NCBI GenBank assembly: GCA_011390435.1
Contig: JAABSK010000116.1
Location: 1-7,843, forward strand
Length of the DNA stretch: 7,843 bases
DNA from: Desulfobacteraceae bacterium
Lineage (GTDB): Bacteria; Desulfobacterota; Desulfobacteria; Desulfobacterales; Desulfobacteraceae
Direction of reading: 5' to 3'
Numbering within the stretch: the stretch's first letter is position 1; each line of letters starts with the position of its first letter. A program made the translations under genes and the position numbers. Shown piece after piece: positions 1 to 6,106 of this stretch. The notes below the pieces were generated by a model. The model ran no database searches. It saw only the letters and a program-made list of their open reading frames with translations, and was not told the origin of the DNA.

Positions 1-458
1 AAGGGGACATCTGTCTGCTGGCAGATCATTTTGCCCAGCGCATGGCTGTGGAGCTGGGAAGGCAGTCACCGCCTGAGCTGGCCTTGAGTGCGCAGAAAAA
101 ACTTTTATCCCATTCATGGCCGGGAAATATCCGGGAACTGAAAAATGTGGTGGAACGGGCAGTGTACAAATCCGATACCCATGTGATCACCCGGATCGAT
201 TTTGATCCGTTTCAGTCTCCTGCAGGCTGGGAGCTGGCATCGGCACCACCCACATCTGATACACGGGTTCACGCTGGTGACAGCAGCAGCGGCAGTGCTG
301 AAAAACCTTTCAAAGCAGCAGTGTCAGAATTTGAATGCCAGCTTTTGTCCCAGGCATTAAACGCCTGCCGCTTTCATCAGAAGCAGACCGCTGAAAAGCT
401 GGGCCTGACGTATGATCAGTTAAGGGGGCTGATGAAAAAATATGCGGACCAGCTATAA
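1..458 (+). CDS. pspF: PspF-like sigma-54-dependent activator, 3' part only
   Basis: The reading frame is open from base 3, so the gene begins outside the window; 151 residues are visible. They form the end of the AAA+ domain, with the sensor-II signature WPGNIRELKNVVERAVY at about residues 39-55 of the visible part, then a linker rich in Ser, Pro and Gly, then a Fis-type helix-turn-helix (QKQTAEKLGLTYDQLRGLMKK) at the C-terminus. The WPGNIRELKNVVER stretch, the following DPF and the LGLTYDQLRGLMKK end match E. coli PspF closely as I recall it. PspF-type activators lack a receiver domain and drive phage-shock (envelope stress) genes with sigma-54. The psp operon it would control is not in view and, by analogy, may lie upstream. 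The linker is longer than in E. coli. The gene converges on ktrA with only 5 bases between stop codons. Family certain; the pspF name is likely but rests on the C-terminal third. Confidence 0.85.
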   Translation, partial: GDICLLADHFAQRMAVELGRQSPPELALSAQKKLLSHSWPGNIRELKNVVERAVYKSDTHVITRIDFDPFQSPAGWELASAPPTSDTRVHAGDSSSGSAEKPFKAAVSEFECQLLSQALNACRFHQKQTAEKLGLTYDQLRGLMKKYADQL

Positions 459-463
459 GGGCA

Positions 464-1123
464 TCAGCCTTTTAACGCCTTGATGCGTTTGATATCTTCG
501 GTTTTTCCCAGCATCATCAAGACATCCGTGGGTTTAATCACAAAATCGGCAGGGGGAACCAGGATAAAATTGTCTGGGTACTGCTCTTTGATGGCAATGA
601 TATGCACGTTGAATCTGGCTCGCAGATTGATCTCTTTCAGGTTTTTTCCGGTAAATTCATCCGGCGGGCCGATGTGTACCAGATCAAACCCTTTTGACAG
701 CGGCATGAAATCCAGGATATTCGGCCGGGAAAGGCCTTGGGAAATGCGAATGGCCACATCCCGCTCCGGGTGGATAACCTCGGTGGCCCCCACTTTTTTT
801 AAAATTTTCCCATGATCGCTATCCAAAGCCTTGACCAGGATTTTTTTGACTCCGATTTCACTCAGGTGCAGGCAGATCAGGATACTGATACTGATCTTTG
901 TTCCGGTTGAAACAATCACCCCGTCCATGGATTCCAGGCCAAGGCCGTTTAATTTTTCCCGGTCTGTGGCATCCAGAACCACCGCTTCAGTGCAGAATGC
1001 ATCAATGGCCTGAATCCGGAATTTGTCCGTATCAATGGCAATGACTTCGTTTCCATCTTCATACAATGCTTTGGCAGCATAAAAACCAAAATTTCCCAAT
1101 CCAATGACAGTAAATTGTTTCAT
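464..1123 (-). CDS. ktrA: KtrA/TrkA-type potassium uptake regulator (RCK protein)
   Basis: A 219-residue cytoplasmic protein, the usual size for KtrA-type single-RCK regulators. The N-terminal Rossmann fold has GLGNFG at residues 8-13 and the acidic residue D31 at the end of the second strand (VIAIDTD), which binds the ribose of NAD or adenine nucleotide. An RCK_C (TrkA-C) domain covers roughly residues 135-219. In the family, an octameric ring of this protein gates the KtrB channel in response to ATP/ADP. It is the last gene of its unit. Its start lies 11 bases after the ktrB stop, and its ribosome site AAAGGA (7 bases before ATG) overlaps the ktrB stop codon, which suggests translational coupling. 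No defects seen. Confidence 0.93.
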   Translation of the reverse strand: MKQFTVIGLGNFGFYAAKALYEDGNEVIAIDTDKFRIQAIDAFCTEAVVLDATDREKLNGLGLESMDGVIVSTGTKISISILICLHLSEIGVKKILVKALDSDHGKILKKVGATEVIHPERDVAIRISQGLSRPNILDFMPLSKGFDLVHIGPPDEFTGKNLKEINLRARFNVHIIAIKEQYPDNFILVPPADFVIKPTDVLMMLGKTEDIKRIKALKG

Positions 1124-1134
1124 GGTGTTGTCCT

Positions 1135-2496
1135 TTATCCGATCATCATGTTTTCTTCAGCCCGCTCATATCCGCGGGTCGGGCTTTTGCCGACAATAAC
1201 ATACGAGAAGGTCAGAATGCCCACCCTTCCGATAATCATGGTGATGATGATCCAGAGCTTTCCCCAAAAACTCAGCTCGGATGTGATACCCATTGACAGG
1301 CCCACCGTTCCAAATGCAGACACCACCTCAAAAAGATGTGCGATAAAAGAGCCGCTCAACCGGTGATTTGAAATGGTTTCCTGGGCCAGCATCAGAAACA
1401 GAACCAGGCTGATGATGCCCATGGAAATCAAAACCAGGGTGGTGCTCCGGGAAATGGACTCTTCAGGGATGCTTTTTTTAAACAGGTTGATCCGCTGCAT
1501 TCGGCGCACCCGGCTGATGATACTGGCTGTCATGATCGCCAGTGTGGTGGTTTTGACACCGCCGCCGCATGATCCGGGCGAGGCCCCGAAAAACATTAAA
1601 AAGATCATCATGAACAGGGTGGCTTCGTTCAAGGCTGAAATATCCACAGTATTGAACCCTGCCGTCCGGCAGGTGATCGACTGAAAAACCGATATCAGAA
1701 TCTGGCTGCCAAAAGATTTTCCAGCCAATGTCCCTTGATGTTCCAGTACGGCAAATCCGACGGCACCGGCAGTGATCAGTATTCCGGTGGTCACCAGTAC
1801 GGTTTTGAGCTGAAGCGTGAATTTGAACCGTTTTTTCTTCCGCAGTTTCAACCAGTTCTGCAGTTCGTAGAGTACTGAAAAACCGATTCCGCCGATAACG
1901 ATCAGGCTTGCAACGGTTGCGTTTAAAAGAAAACTGTTGCCGCCGCTGACAAGGCTGTCGGAAAACAATGAAAACCCGGCATTGCAAAAAGCGGAAATAG
2001 AATGAAAAACAGCAGTGTAGGCCGCCTGGTGCAGCGGAAGGGTCCGGCACCAGAACAGGGTGAGTAAAACAGCACCGACAGTCTCAACGCACAGTGTAAT
2101 CAAAACGATGTTTTTGACAACTTTTAGAATATCAACCTGAGGGGTGTGGATAAGCATGTCCTGCACCGCCATTCTCTGGTGAAAAAACATTTTCCTGCCA
2201 GCCATTTTAAACAGGAGGACCGAAAGGGTCATCACTCCCAGCCCGCCGATCTGAATCAGCACCAGGATCACCACCTGGCCGAACCGGCTGAAGACCGTTC
2301 CGGTGTCCACCACAATCAATCCAGTGACACAGACAGCGGAAGTTGCCGTAAAAAAAGTGTCTATCCAGGACAGGGGATCGGTTTGGACGGAAACCGGCAG
2401 TTTCAGTAAAAGGGTTCCTGCCAGAATCGCCAGCAGAAAACTCGACAGAATCAATGCTGCCGGGTGCTGTTTCATCAGCCATCTGGTATCGCTCAT
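1135..2496 (-). CDS. ktrB: KtrB/TrkH-family potassium uptake membrane subunit
   Basis: A 453-residue integral inner-membrane protein, normal for KtrB. It has the fourfold M1-P-M2 architecture of this superfamily. The four pore loops are readable: TSAVCVTGL (52-60), HSISAFCNAGF (165-175), QSITCRTAGF (272-281) and VSAFGTVGL (392-400), each with the conserved filter glycine. The stretch FFGASPGSCGGGVKTTT (302-318) matches the intramembrane gating-loop region typical of KtrB/TrkH. The protein imports K+, usually coupled to Na+ or the membrane potential, and works with the KtrA ring encoded just downstream. The start is supported by AAGGA six bases before ATG. It follows the small dual-CXXC gene after 63 bases with no obvious terminator, so the two are probably co-transcribed. 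Confidence 0.94.
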   Translation of the reverse strand: MSDTRWLMKQHPAALILSSFLLAILAGTLLLKLPVSVQTDPLSWIDTFFTATSAVCVTGLIVVDTGTVFSRFGQVVILVLIQIGGLGVMTLSVLLFKMAGRKMFFHQRMAVQDMLIHTPQVDILKVVKNIVLITLCVETVGAVLLTLFWCRTLPLHQAAYTAVFHSISAFCNAGFSLFSDSLVSGGNSFLLNATVASLIVIGGIGFSVLYELQNWLKLRKKKRFKFTLQLKTVLVTTGILITAGAVGFAVLEHQGTLAGKSFGSQILISVFQSITCRTAGFNTVDISALNEATLFMMIFLMFFGASPGSCGGGVKTTTLAIMTASIISRVRRMQRINLFKKSIPEESISRSTTLVLISMGIISLVLFLMLAQETISNHRLSGSFIAHLFEVVSAFGTVGLSMGITSELSFWGKLWIIITMIIGRVGILTFSYVIVGKSPTRGYERAEENMMIG

Positions 2497-2559
2497 GCCA
2501 TATCCTTATGGAGCAACTGCCGACCGAATGGATAAAACAGGCAGTCTGGTAATGATCGT

Positions 2560-2745
2560 TTAAATCCGGTTGATGGGCACATTGGCCAGAAGCTCTTCGA
2601 TGACATCATCCATAAGCTGGCTGTACCGGCCTTCCGGGACCGCTGTGTTGCAGGACCTGCAACAGAATAAAATCCTGGTTCAGGTCCTTTTGATATGCAG
2701 CCTTCCGCCGCATTCCTGACAGCGTTCTTTTATATCTGCAGGCAT
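2560..2745 (-). CDS. small dual-CXXC zinc-ribbon-like protein, probable selenoprotein (in-frame UGA)
   Basis: Starting at the ATG at 2745-2743 (AAAGGA seven bases upstream), the frame gives 21 residues with a CQEC motif (C9, C12), then TGA at 2682-2680. The same frame continues for 39 residues to TAA at 2560-2562. It adds FCCRSC (C29-C32 as the second CXXC) and an acidic tail ending LLANVPINRI, 61 residues in all. The two CXXC pairs flank the UGA (position 22), as in a C4 zinc ribbon. A hairpin like a bacterial selenocysteine insertion element follows the UGA. I recall a family name of the type 'dual CXXC motif small (seleno)protein' in public annotation, which fits, but this is unverified. 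Function unknown. The gene leads the ktrBA unit. Alternatives are a nonsense mutation of a Trp codon (TGG to TGA) or a sequencing error. Position 22 does not form a CXXU redox motif, which leaves its chemical role open. Confidence 0.75.
2646..2664 (-). promoter_or_regulatory. putative SECIS hairpin downstream of in-frame UGA
   Basis: On the minus strand, UGUUGCAGGUCCUGCAACA folds as a 7-bp stem (UGUUGCA/UGCAACA) with a GGUCC loop. The core UUGCAGGUC is identical to the apical part of the E. coli fdhF element as I remember it (GGUUGCAGGUCUGCACC), including the exposed GU that SelB recognises. The loop starts 22 bases after the UGA, against 18 in fdhF, so the spacing is plausible. One difference is that the bulged U of fdhF appears to be paired here. 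The hairpin lies inside the coding frame, over C29-T34. No U-tract follows, so it is not an intrinsic terminator. Confidence 0.68.
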
Positions 2746-2779
2746 TTTTTTATCCTTTATCTTTTGAATTCTTGCGGAT

Positions 2780-2808
2780 AAAATAGGCGCAAAAATTGAA
2801 AAAGTCAA
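2780..2808 (-). promoter_or_regulatory. sigma-70-type promoter for the small gene-ktrB-ktrA unit
   Basis: Read on the minus strand, TTGACT (2808-2803, five of six to consensus) and TATTTT (2785-2780, four of six) are separated by exactly 17 bases. The predicted start, about 2773, gives a leader of about 27 bases that carries the AAAGGA ribosome site and ATG of the small dual-CXXC gene. Its position makes that gene the first cistron of the potassium uptake transcript. Confidence 0.6.
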
Positions 2809-2856
2809 AACCAAATCCACAGCACGGTATGAAACTTCAGGCAGACGGAGGTCCAG

Positions 2857-3354
2857 TTGGAAGAAACATCGGCACTGACAGCGGAAAACAGATATAAACG
2901 CCATTATCCCATTAGCTGGGAGCAGCTGCATCGGGATGCAAGAGCCCTTGCGTGGCGCCTTCATGAAAAAAAGCTTTCCTGGAAAGGGATTGTGGCCATC
3001 ACCCGGGGCGGCCTTGTGCCTGCGGCTGTCATTGCCCGGGAGCTTGATATCCATTATATTGATACGGTCTGCATCACCAGTTATGACTGGCAGGAGCAGG
3101 GAAAGGCCCGCATTCTTAAGGCAGTTGAAGGTTCAGGAAGTGATTTGCTGCTGATCGATGATCTTGTGGATACCGGCGCTACCGCAAAGGTCGTTAAAAA
3201 AATGCTGCCTGAGGCATTTTTTGCCACGGTTTATGCCAAGCCGGCAGGAAAGCCACTTGTGGATGCCTATGTGACAGAAGTCAGCCAGGACACCTGGATT
3301 CTGTTTCCATGGGACTCTGAATCCCGGTTTGTCAAGCCCATTGCCGGGAAATAG
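2857..3354 (+). CDS. gpt: xanthine(-guanine) phosphoribosyltransferase
   Basis: A 165-residue type I phosphoribosyltransferase that converts xanthine and/or guanine plus PRPP to the nucleotide in purine salvage. It aligns along its length with E. coli Gpt as I recall it (152 residues): WKGIVAITRGGLVPAAVIAREL (42-63), IDTVCITSYD (68-77), the PRPP-binding motif LLLIDDLVDTGATA (97-110), KPAGKPLVDAYV, and QDTWILFPWD near the C-terminus. The N-terminus is about 12 residues longer than E. coli's. The start is TTG: there is no in-frame ATG before the late KKM, and GGAGG lies five bases upstream of the TTG. It is divergent from the potassium unit (111-bp shared region) and convergent with argG. Substrate preference between xanthine, guanine and hypoxanthine cannot be settled by eye. 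Confidence 0.9.
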   Translation: MEETSALTAENRYKRHYPISWEQLHRDARALAWRLHEKKLSWKGIVAITRGGLVPAAVIARELDIHYIDTVCITSYDWQEQGKARILKAVEGSGSDLLLIDDLVDTGATAKVVKKMLPEAFFATVYAKPAGKPLVDAYVTEVSQDTWILFPWDSESRFVKPIAGK

Positions 3355-3365
3355 ACAGCCGGTGT

Positions 3366-3397
3366 CTCCCGGCCTGAAAACTGCACCAGGCCGGGAG
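3366..3397. terminator. inverted repeat between convergent gpt and argG, likely bidirectional terminator
   Basis: CTCCCGGCCTG (3366-3376) and CAGGCCGGGAG (3387-3397) are perfect 11-bp complements around a 10-base loop. They sit in the 52-base gap between the converging stops of gpt and argG, where a two-way terminator is expected. Neither side has a good U-run, so it may act as a weak intrinsic terminator or as a 3'-end stabilising hairpin. Confidence 0.6.
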
Positions 3398-3406
3398 TGA
3401 TCATGA

Positions 3407-4636
3407 TTATTGCGTTTTATTGATGATGTTCCGGTGGGCCATCAGCCGGATGGCATTGATCTTGATAAACCCTTCTGCATCTTTCTGGTTGTATCCGCCT
3501 TCAATGTCCATGGATGACAGATCCTGGTTGTAAAGGGATGACGGGCTTGTTCTGGCAACCGGATAGGCCACGCCTTTATAGAGTTTCACAGTGACTTCTC
3601 CGTCAATCACTTCCTGGCTCTTGTCGATGGCGGCCATGAGAAAGTCCATTTCAGGGCTGAACCAGAACCCGTTGTATACCAGTTCGGCAAATTTGCCTGA
3701 CAGCATGTCCCGCAGCCGCATAACCTCCCGATCCATGGCAATGCCTTCAAGGTCCTTGTGGGCCTGGTGCAGAATCGTACCGCCGGGGGTTTCATAAACC
3801 CCCCGTGACTTGATGCCCACAAACCGGTTTTCCACCATGTCCAGGCGGCCAATGCCGTTTTCCCGTCCCATCTGGTTCAGGTATTCAAACAATTCCAGGG
3901 GGTCGGTTTTGACGGTGTTGTCATTCAGGTTTGTCACTGTGACAGGAATACCGTTCTTGAATTCAATTTTGATTTTTGTGGGTGTGTCCGGGGCGTTTTC
4001 AGGAGAAACCGTATGGGAATAAATGCTTTCATCACATTCCTGGCCCGGATCTTCCAGAATGCCTGCTTCATGGGAAATATGCAGCAGATTGTCATCTTCG
4101 CTGTAGGGTTTTGCCGCAGACTGTTTGGTGGGAATGCCATGGTGTTTCGCATAATCAAGCAGATCGGTCCGGCCCTTGAATGTGTTGAGAAATGCGGTGT
4201 TCTTCCAGGGCGCAATCACTTTGATTTTCGGGTTCAGGGCGTAATAGGACAGTTCAAAACGCACCTGGTCATTGCCTTTGCCGGTGGCACCGTGGGAAAC
4301 ATATTGTGCCCCCACCTGCCGGGCAAGTTCAATCTGTTTTTTGGCGATAATGGGTCGGGCAATGGCAGTTCCCAGAAGGTAGCGGCCTTCATAAATGGTG
4401 TTGGCCTTGTACACCGGAAAGATGTAATCAGTGACAAACTCTTTGCGCATATCTTCGATAAAAACCCTGGACGCACCGATTTGGAGGGCTTTTTTTTCAG
4501 CAGCGTCAAAATCTTCCTGCTGGCCGATGTTTGCCATATAGGCAAATACTTCATACCCTTCTTCCAGCAGCCATTTTAATATCACAGAGGTGTCAAGACC
4601 CCCTGAATAGGCCAGAACAACCTTTTGCTTTGACAT
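3407..4636 (-). CDS. argG: argininosuccinate synthase
   Basis: A 409-residue cytoplasmic enzyme joining citrulline and aspartate with ATP to argininosuccinate, the penultimate step of arginine synthesis. The PP-loop SGGLDTS is at residues 11-17 and is followed by the family blocks [13 protein letters not shown] (83-95), [15 protein letters not shown] (114-128, citrulline/aspartate/ATP site), APWK, and [12 protein letters not shown] toward the C-terminus. Length is normal (about 400). The frame is open for ten codons further upstream, but [13 protein letters not shown] matches the family N-terminus and has AGGAG five bases before ATG, so I start at 4636. It appears monocistronic, with its own promoter candidate. 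No other arg gene is in the window. Confidence 0.96.
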   Translation of the reverse strand: MSKQKVVLAYSGGLDTSVILKWLLEEGYEVFAYMANIGQQEDFDAAEKKALQIGASRVFIEDMRKEFVTDYIFPVYKANTIYEGRYLLGTAIARPIIAKKQIELARQVGAQYVSHGATGKGNDQVRFELSYYALNPKIKVIAPWKNTAFLNTFKGRTDLLDYAKHHGIPTKQSAAKPYSEDDNLLHISHEAGILEDPGQECDESIYSHTVSPENAPDTPTKIKIEFKNGIPVTVTNLNDNTVKTDPLELFEYLNQMGRENGIGRLDMVENRFVGIKSRGVYETPGGTILHQAHKDLEGIAMDREVMRLRDMLSGKFAELVYNGFWFSPEMDFLMAAIDKSQEVIDGEVTVKLYKGVAYPVARTSPSSLYNQDLSSMDIEGGYNQKDAEGFIKINAIRLMAHRNIINKTQ

Positions 4637-4677
4637 GAAAACTCCTTTAGTAAATATCTGTAACAATTCAGTTATGT

Positions 4678-4687
4678 TGAAATTTCA
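4678..4687. promoter_or_regulatory. palindrome TGAAATTTCA downstream of argG promoter, possible operator
   Basis: A perfect 10-bp palindrome lies where transcription of argG would begin, just downstream of the candidate -10 box, a position where a repressor could block initiation. It recalls the TGAAT...ATTCA half-sites of ArgR boxes but has a shorter spacer. ArgR binding is speculation; a chance AT-rich palindrome is quite possible. Confidence 0.2.
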
Positions 4688-4695
4688 GTACCCGT

Positions 4696-4725
4696 ATTAA
4701 TGAAGAAAAATTGTCCAATAGTCAA
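4696..4725 (-). promoter_or_regulatory. candidate sigma-70-type promoter of argG
   Basis: On the minus strand, TTGACT (4725-4720) and ATTAAT (4701-4696, four of six) are 18 bases apart. The start would fall near 4689, giving a leader of about 50 bases before the argG ribosome site. The -35 box is good and the -10 box moderate. Confidence 0.4.
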
Positions 4726-4751
4726 GAACATTAAGACAGTATGATGGATTC

Positions 4752-5288
4752 TCAGATCCCGGCAACAGCTGCCAGTCTGGCAGCCAGATCGGTAAGAGTC
4801 GTTTGTGTCAGGTTCATCTGCAATGAACGGAGCGCCTCTTTGATGATCCGTGTTTTGGGTGCAGGAGAGGTCAGCTGGATTTCAATGGTTTTGATATCAA
4901 CTGTCAGCTCTTTGAGTCTGGTATCGTCAGCAGTCATTGCAGGAACCTGTTCTTTGATATCCTGCAGCAGCTGGCTGACCCCGTGACATTTCTCCGGTTG
5001 CAGAATGGGGGCATCTCCCAGCGCCAACTGGCTGTCCTCTGGAGAGACCGAAGGTTTTATATCCAGTAATTCCAGACCCTGGACTGTGATGCCGATTCCG
5101 CCGGAAAGGGTTTTCAGCTCAGCATATCCTTGAATAAACAGGCCTTCCGCAAGCGTGCCTGCTTCTGATTTTTCAAGTCCCAGATGGCTTCCCACATCAT
5201 ACATGGACACCTGTTCGTCTACATTTCCGCCAGTCATGGTGTACAATTCAAATAAAAACGCTTTTGCTTCCGGAGTATCAATGTCCAT
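4752..5288 (-). CDS. uncharacterised protein with winged-helix-like N-terminus
   Basis: A 178-residue soluble protein with no signal peptide or membrane segment. I do not recognise the family. Residues about 8-75 read like a winged helix: helix (AKAFLFELYTMTGG), DVGSHLGLEKSEAGTLAEGLFIQGYAEL resembling a recognition-helix layout, then a strand pair (IGITVQGLELL) as in MarR-like or phage-repressor-like folds. A linker (about 76-105) leads to a C-terminal segment rich in Leu, Thr and Lys (LLQDIKEQVPAM...LKELTVDIKTIEIQLTS...IIKEALRSLQMNLTQ) that is likely helical and suited to oligomerisation. The start has GAGGA about ten bases upstream, which is rather far. It is divergent from the methyltransferase across 138 bases and upstream of argG with a separate promoter. 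A DNA-binding role is only inferred. Confidence 0.75.
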   Translation of the reverse strand: MDIDTPEAKAFLFELYTMTGGNVDEQVSMYDVGSHLGLEKSEAGTLAEGLFIQGYAELKTLSGGIGITVQGLELLDIKPSVSPEDSQLALGDAPILQPEKCHGVSQLLQDIKEQVPAMTADDTRLKELTVDIKTIEIQLTSPAPKTRIIKEALRSLQMNLTQTTLTDLAARLAAVAGI

Positions 5289-5331
5289 TGGCTTTCAATC
5301 CTCTGCTGGTTGAAAAATTAAAACTGATATA

Positions 5332-5360
5332 TTGTGAATCCAGTATAATTAACATATCAT
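5332..5360 (+). promoter_or_regulatory. weak promoter candidate for the methyltransferase-acsE-like pair
   Basis: TTGTGA (5332-5337) and TATCAT (5355-5360) are 17 bases apart in the divergent region before the methyltransferase gene. A second TATCAT lies at 5371-5376 and a TATAAT at 5344-5349, so the exact start is uncertain. The stretch 5289-5426 holds nothing else I can support. Confidence 0.3.
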
Positions 5361-5426
5361 GGGACCAACGTATCATAAATCAAAAAGAATTGCGACGTCT
5401 GGCAAGGAGAAGATAACCACCTTACA

Positions 5427-6044
5427 ATGAACAGATACGAAAAATATATCCTGCCCCGGCTGGTGCACCTGGTCTGCCGGCAGAAGGAGATTGAACTCCG
5501 GCGAAGAAAAATGATCCCGGAAGCGGTTGGCAGCGTTCTTGAAATCGGCATGGGGTCTGGTTTGAACATGCCGTTTTACCGCCCGGACAAGATCCGGCAT
5601 CTCTGGGGGGTGGAACCATCAGACCATCTCCGCAGGATCGCTGATCAGGCCGCCAGGGAAAGCCGGATTCCACTTGAATGGGTCAGTCTTTACGGTGAGC
5701 AGATTCCCCTTGAACAGAACAGCGCCGACACCATTGTGGTGACCTATGCCTTGTGTACCATTCCGGGTGTGAAGCAGGCCCTGTCAGAAATGCGCAGGAT
5801 TTTAAAACCCGGCGGCCAGCTGCTTTTTTGTGAGCACGGTCGTGCCCCGGACAATCACATCCGCCAGTGGCAGGACCGGCTCACCCCCTGCTGGATGCGC
5901 GTCAGCGGCGGATGTCATTTAAACCGGCCCATTGCAGATCTTATCAGGGAAAGCGGGTTTCAGGTTCAAAAAATGGAAAAAGGCTATGCCGGTGCTGTGA
6001 AAGTGACCAGTTACAATTATACTGGAACGGCTGTGATCCGGTAA
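5427..6044 (+). CDS. class I SAM-dependent methyltransferase
   Basis: A 205-residue UbiE/Methyltransf_11-like protein. SAM motif I is VLEIGMGSGLN (37-47), the acidic ribose-binding residue is E63 (LWGVEPSD), and motif II/III regions are ADTIVVTYALCTIP (100-113) and LKPGGQLLFCEHGRAPD (126-142). The RWQD-like WQDRLTPCWMRVSGGCHLNR block is typical of a widespread bacterial group of about 200 residues, often labelled phospholipid or generic methyltransferases. The substrate is unknown. The ATG at 5427 gives the family-like N-terminus (NRYEKYILPRLVHLVC), but the nearest purine-rich site, AAGGAG at 5404-5409, is 17 bases away, so initiation may be weak. It is followed after 62 bases by the AcsE-like gene on the same strand, probably the same transcript. 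Confidence 0.88.
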   Translation: MNRYEKYILPRLVHLVCRQKEIELRRRKMIPEAVGSVLEIGMGSGLNMPFYRPDKIRHLWGVEPSDHLRRIADQAARESRIPLEWVSLYGEQIPLEQNSADTIVVTYALCTIPGVKQALSEMRRILKPGGQLLFCEHGRAPDNHIRQWQDRLTPCWMRVSGGCHLNRPIADLIRESGFQVQKMEKGYAGAVKVTSYNYTGTAVIR

Positions 6045-6106
6045 GCAGATGCCTGCCATTCTGTCTGTATCAAAAAAAATATTGCAAATTTTCCGATCTT
6101 GTGAAA

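Noticed and set aside
456..486. GCATCA...TGATGC inverted repeat at the pspF-ktrA convergent ends as a terminator
   Set aside because: The stem is only six base pairs with a 14-base loop, lies partly in ktrA coding sequence, and has no U-tract; too weak to list.
1478..2050. Minus-strand 190-codon frame overlapping ktrB
   Set aside because: Shadow frame of ktrB. Composition is rich in Arg, Cys and His, with no membrane or domain pattern.
2640..2670. Hairpin read as an intrinsic terminator of a 21-residue peptide gene
   Set aside because: No U-tract follows the stem, coding character continues through it, and the loop matches a SECIS pattern better.
2680..3054. Minus-strand open frame of 124 codons ending MPADIKERCQECGG...
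   Set aside because: Its upstream two thirds are antisense to gpt and look non-protein-like. Only the last 21 codons, from the ATG at 2745, belong to a real gene, which continues past the UGA.
4013..4579. Plus-strand open frame of 188 codons opposite argG
   Set aside because: Fully antisense to a textbook argG with all motifs intact. No recognisable domain or ribosome site.
5355..5376. Two TATCAT copies ten bases apart as an operator repeat
   Set aside because: Short AT-rich hexamers in an AT-rich intergenic region. Chance or overlapping -10 boxes explain them.
5867..6106. Long N-terminal extension of the AcsE-like gene overlapping the methyltransferase
   Set aside because: The extension is out-of-frame methyltransferase sequence with no homology to the family. 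The barrel begins near 6107-6119.
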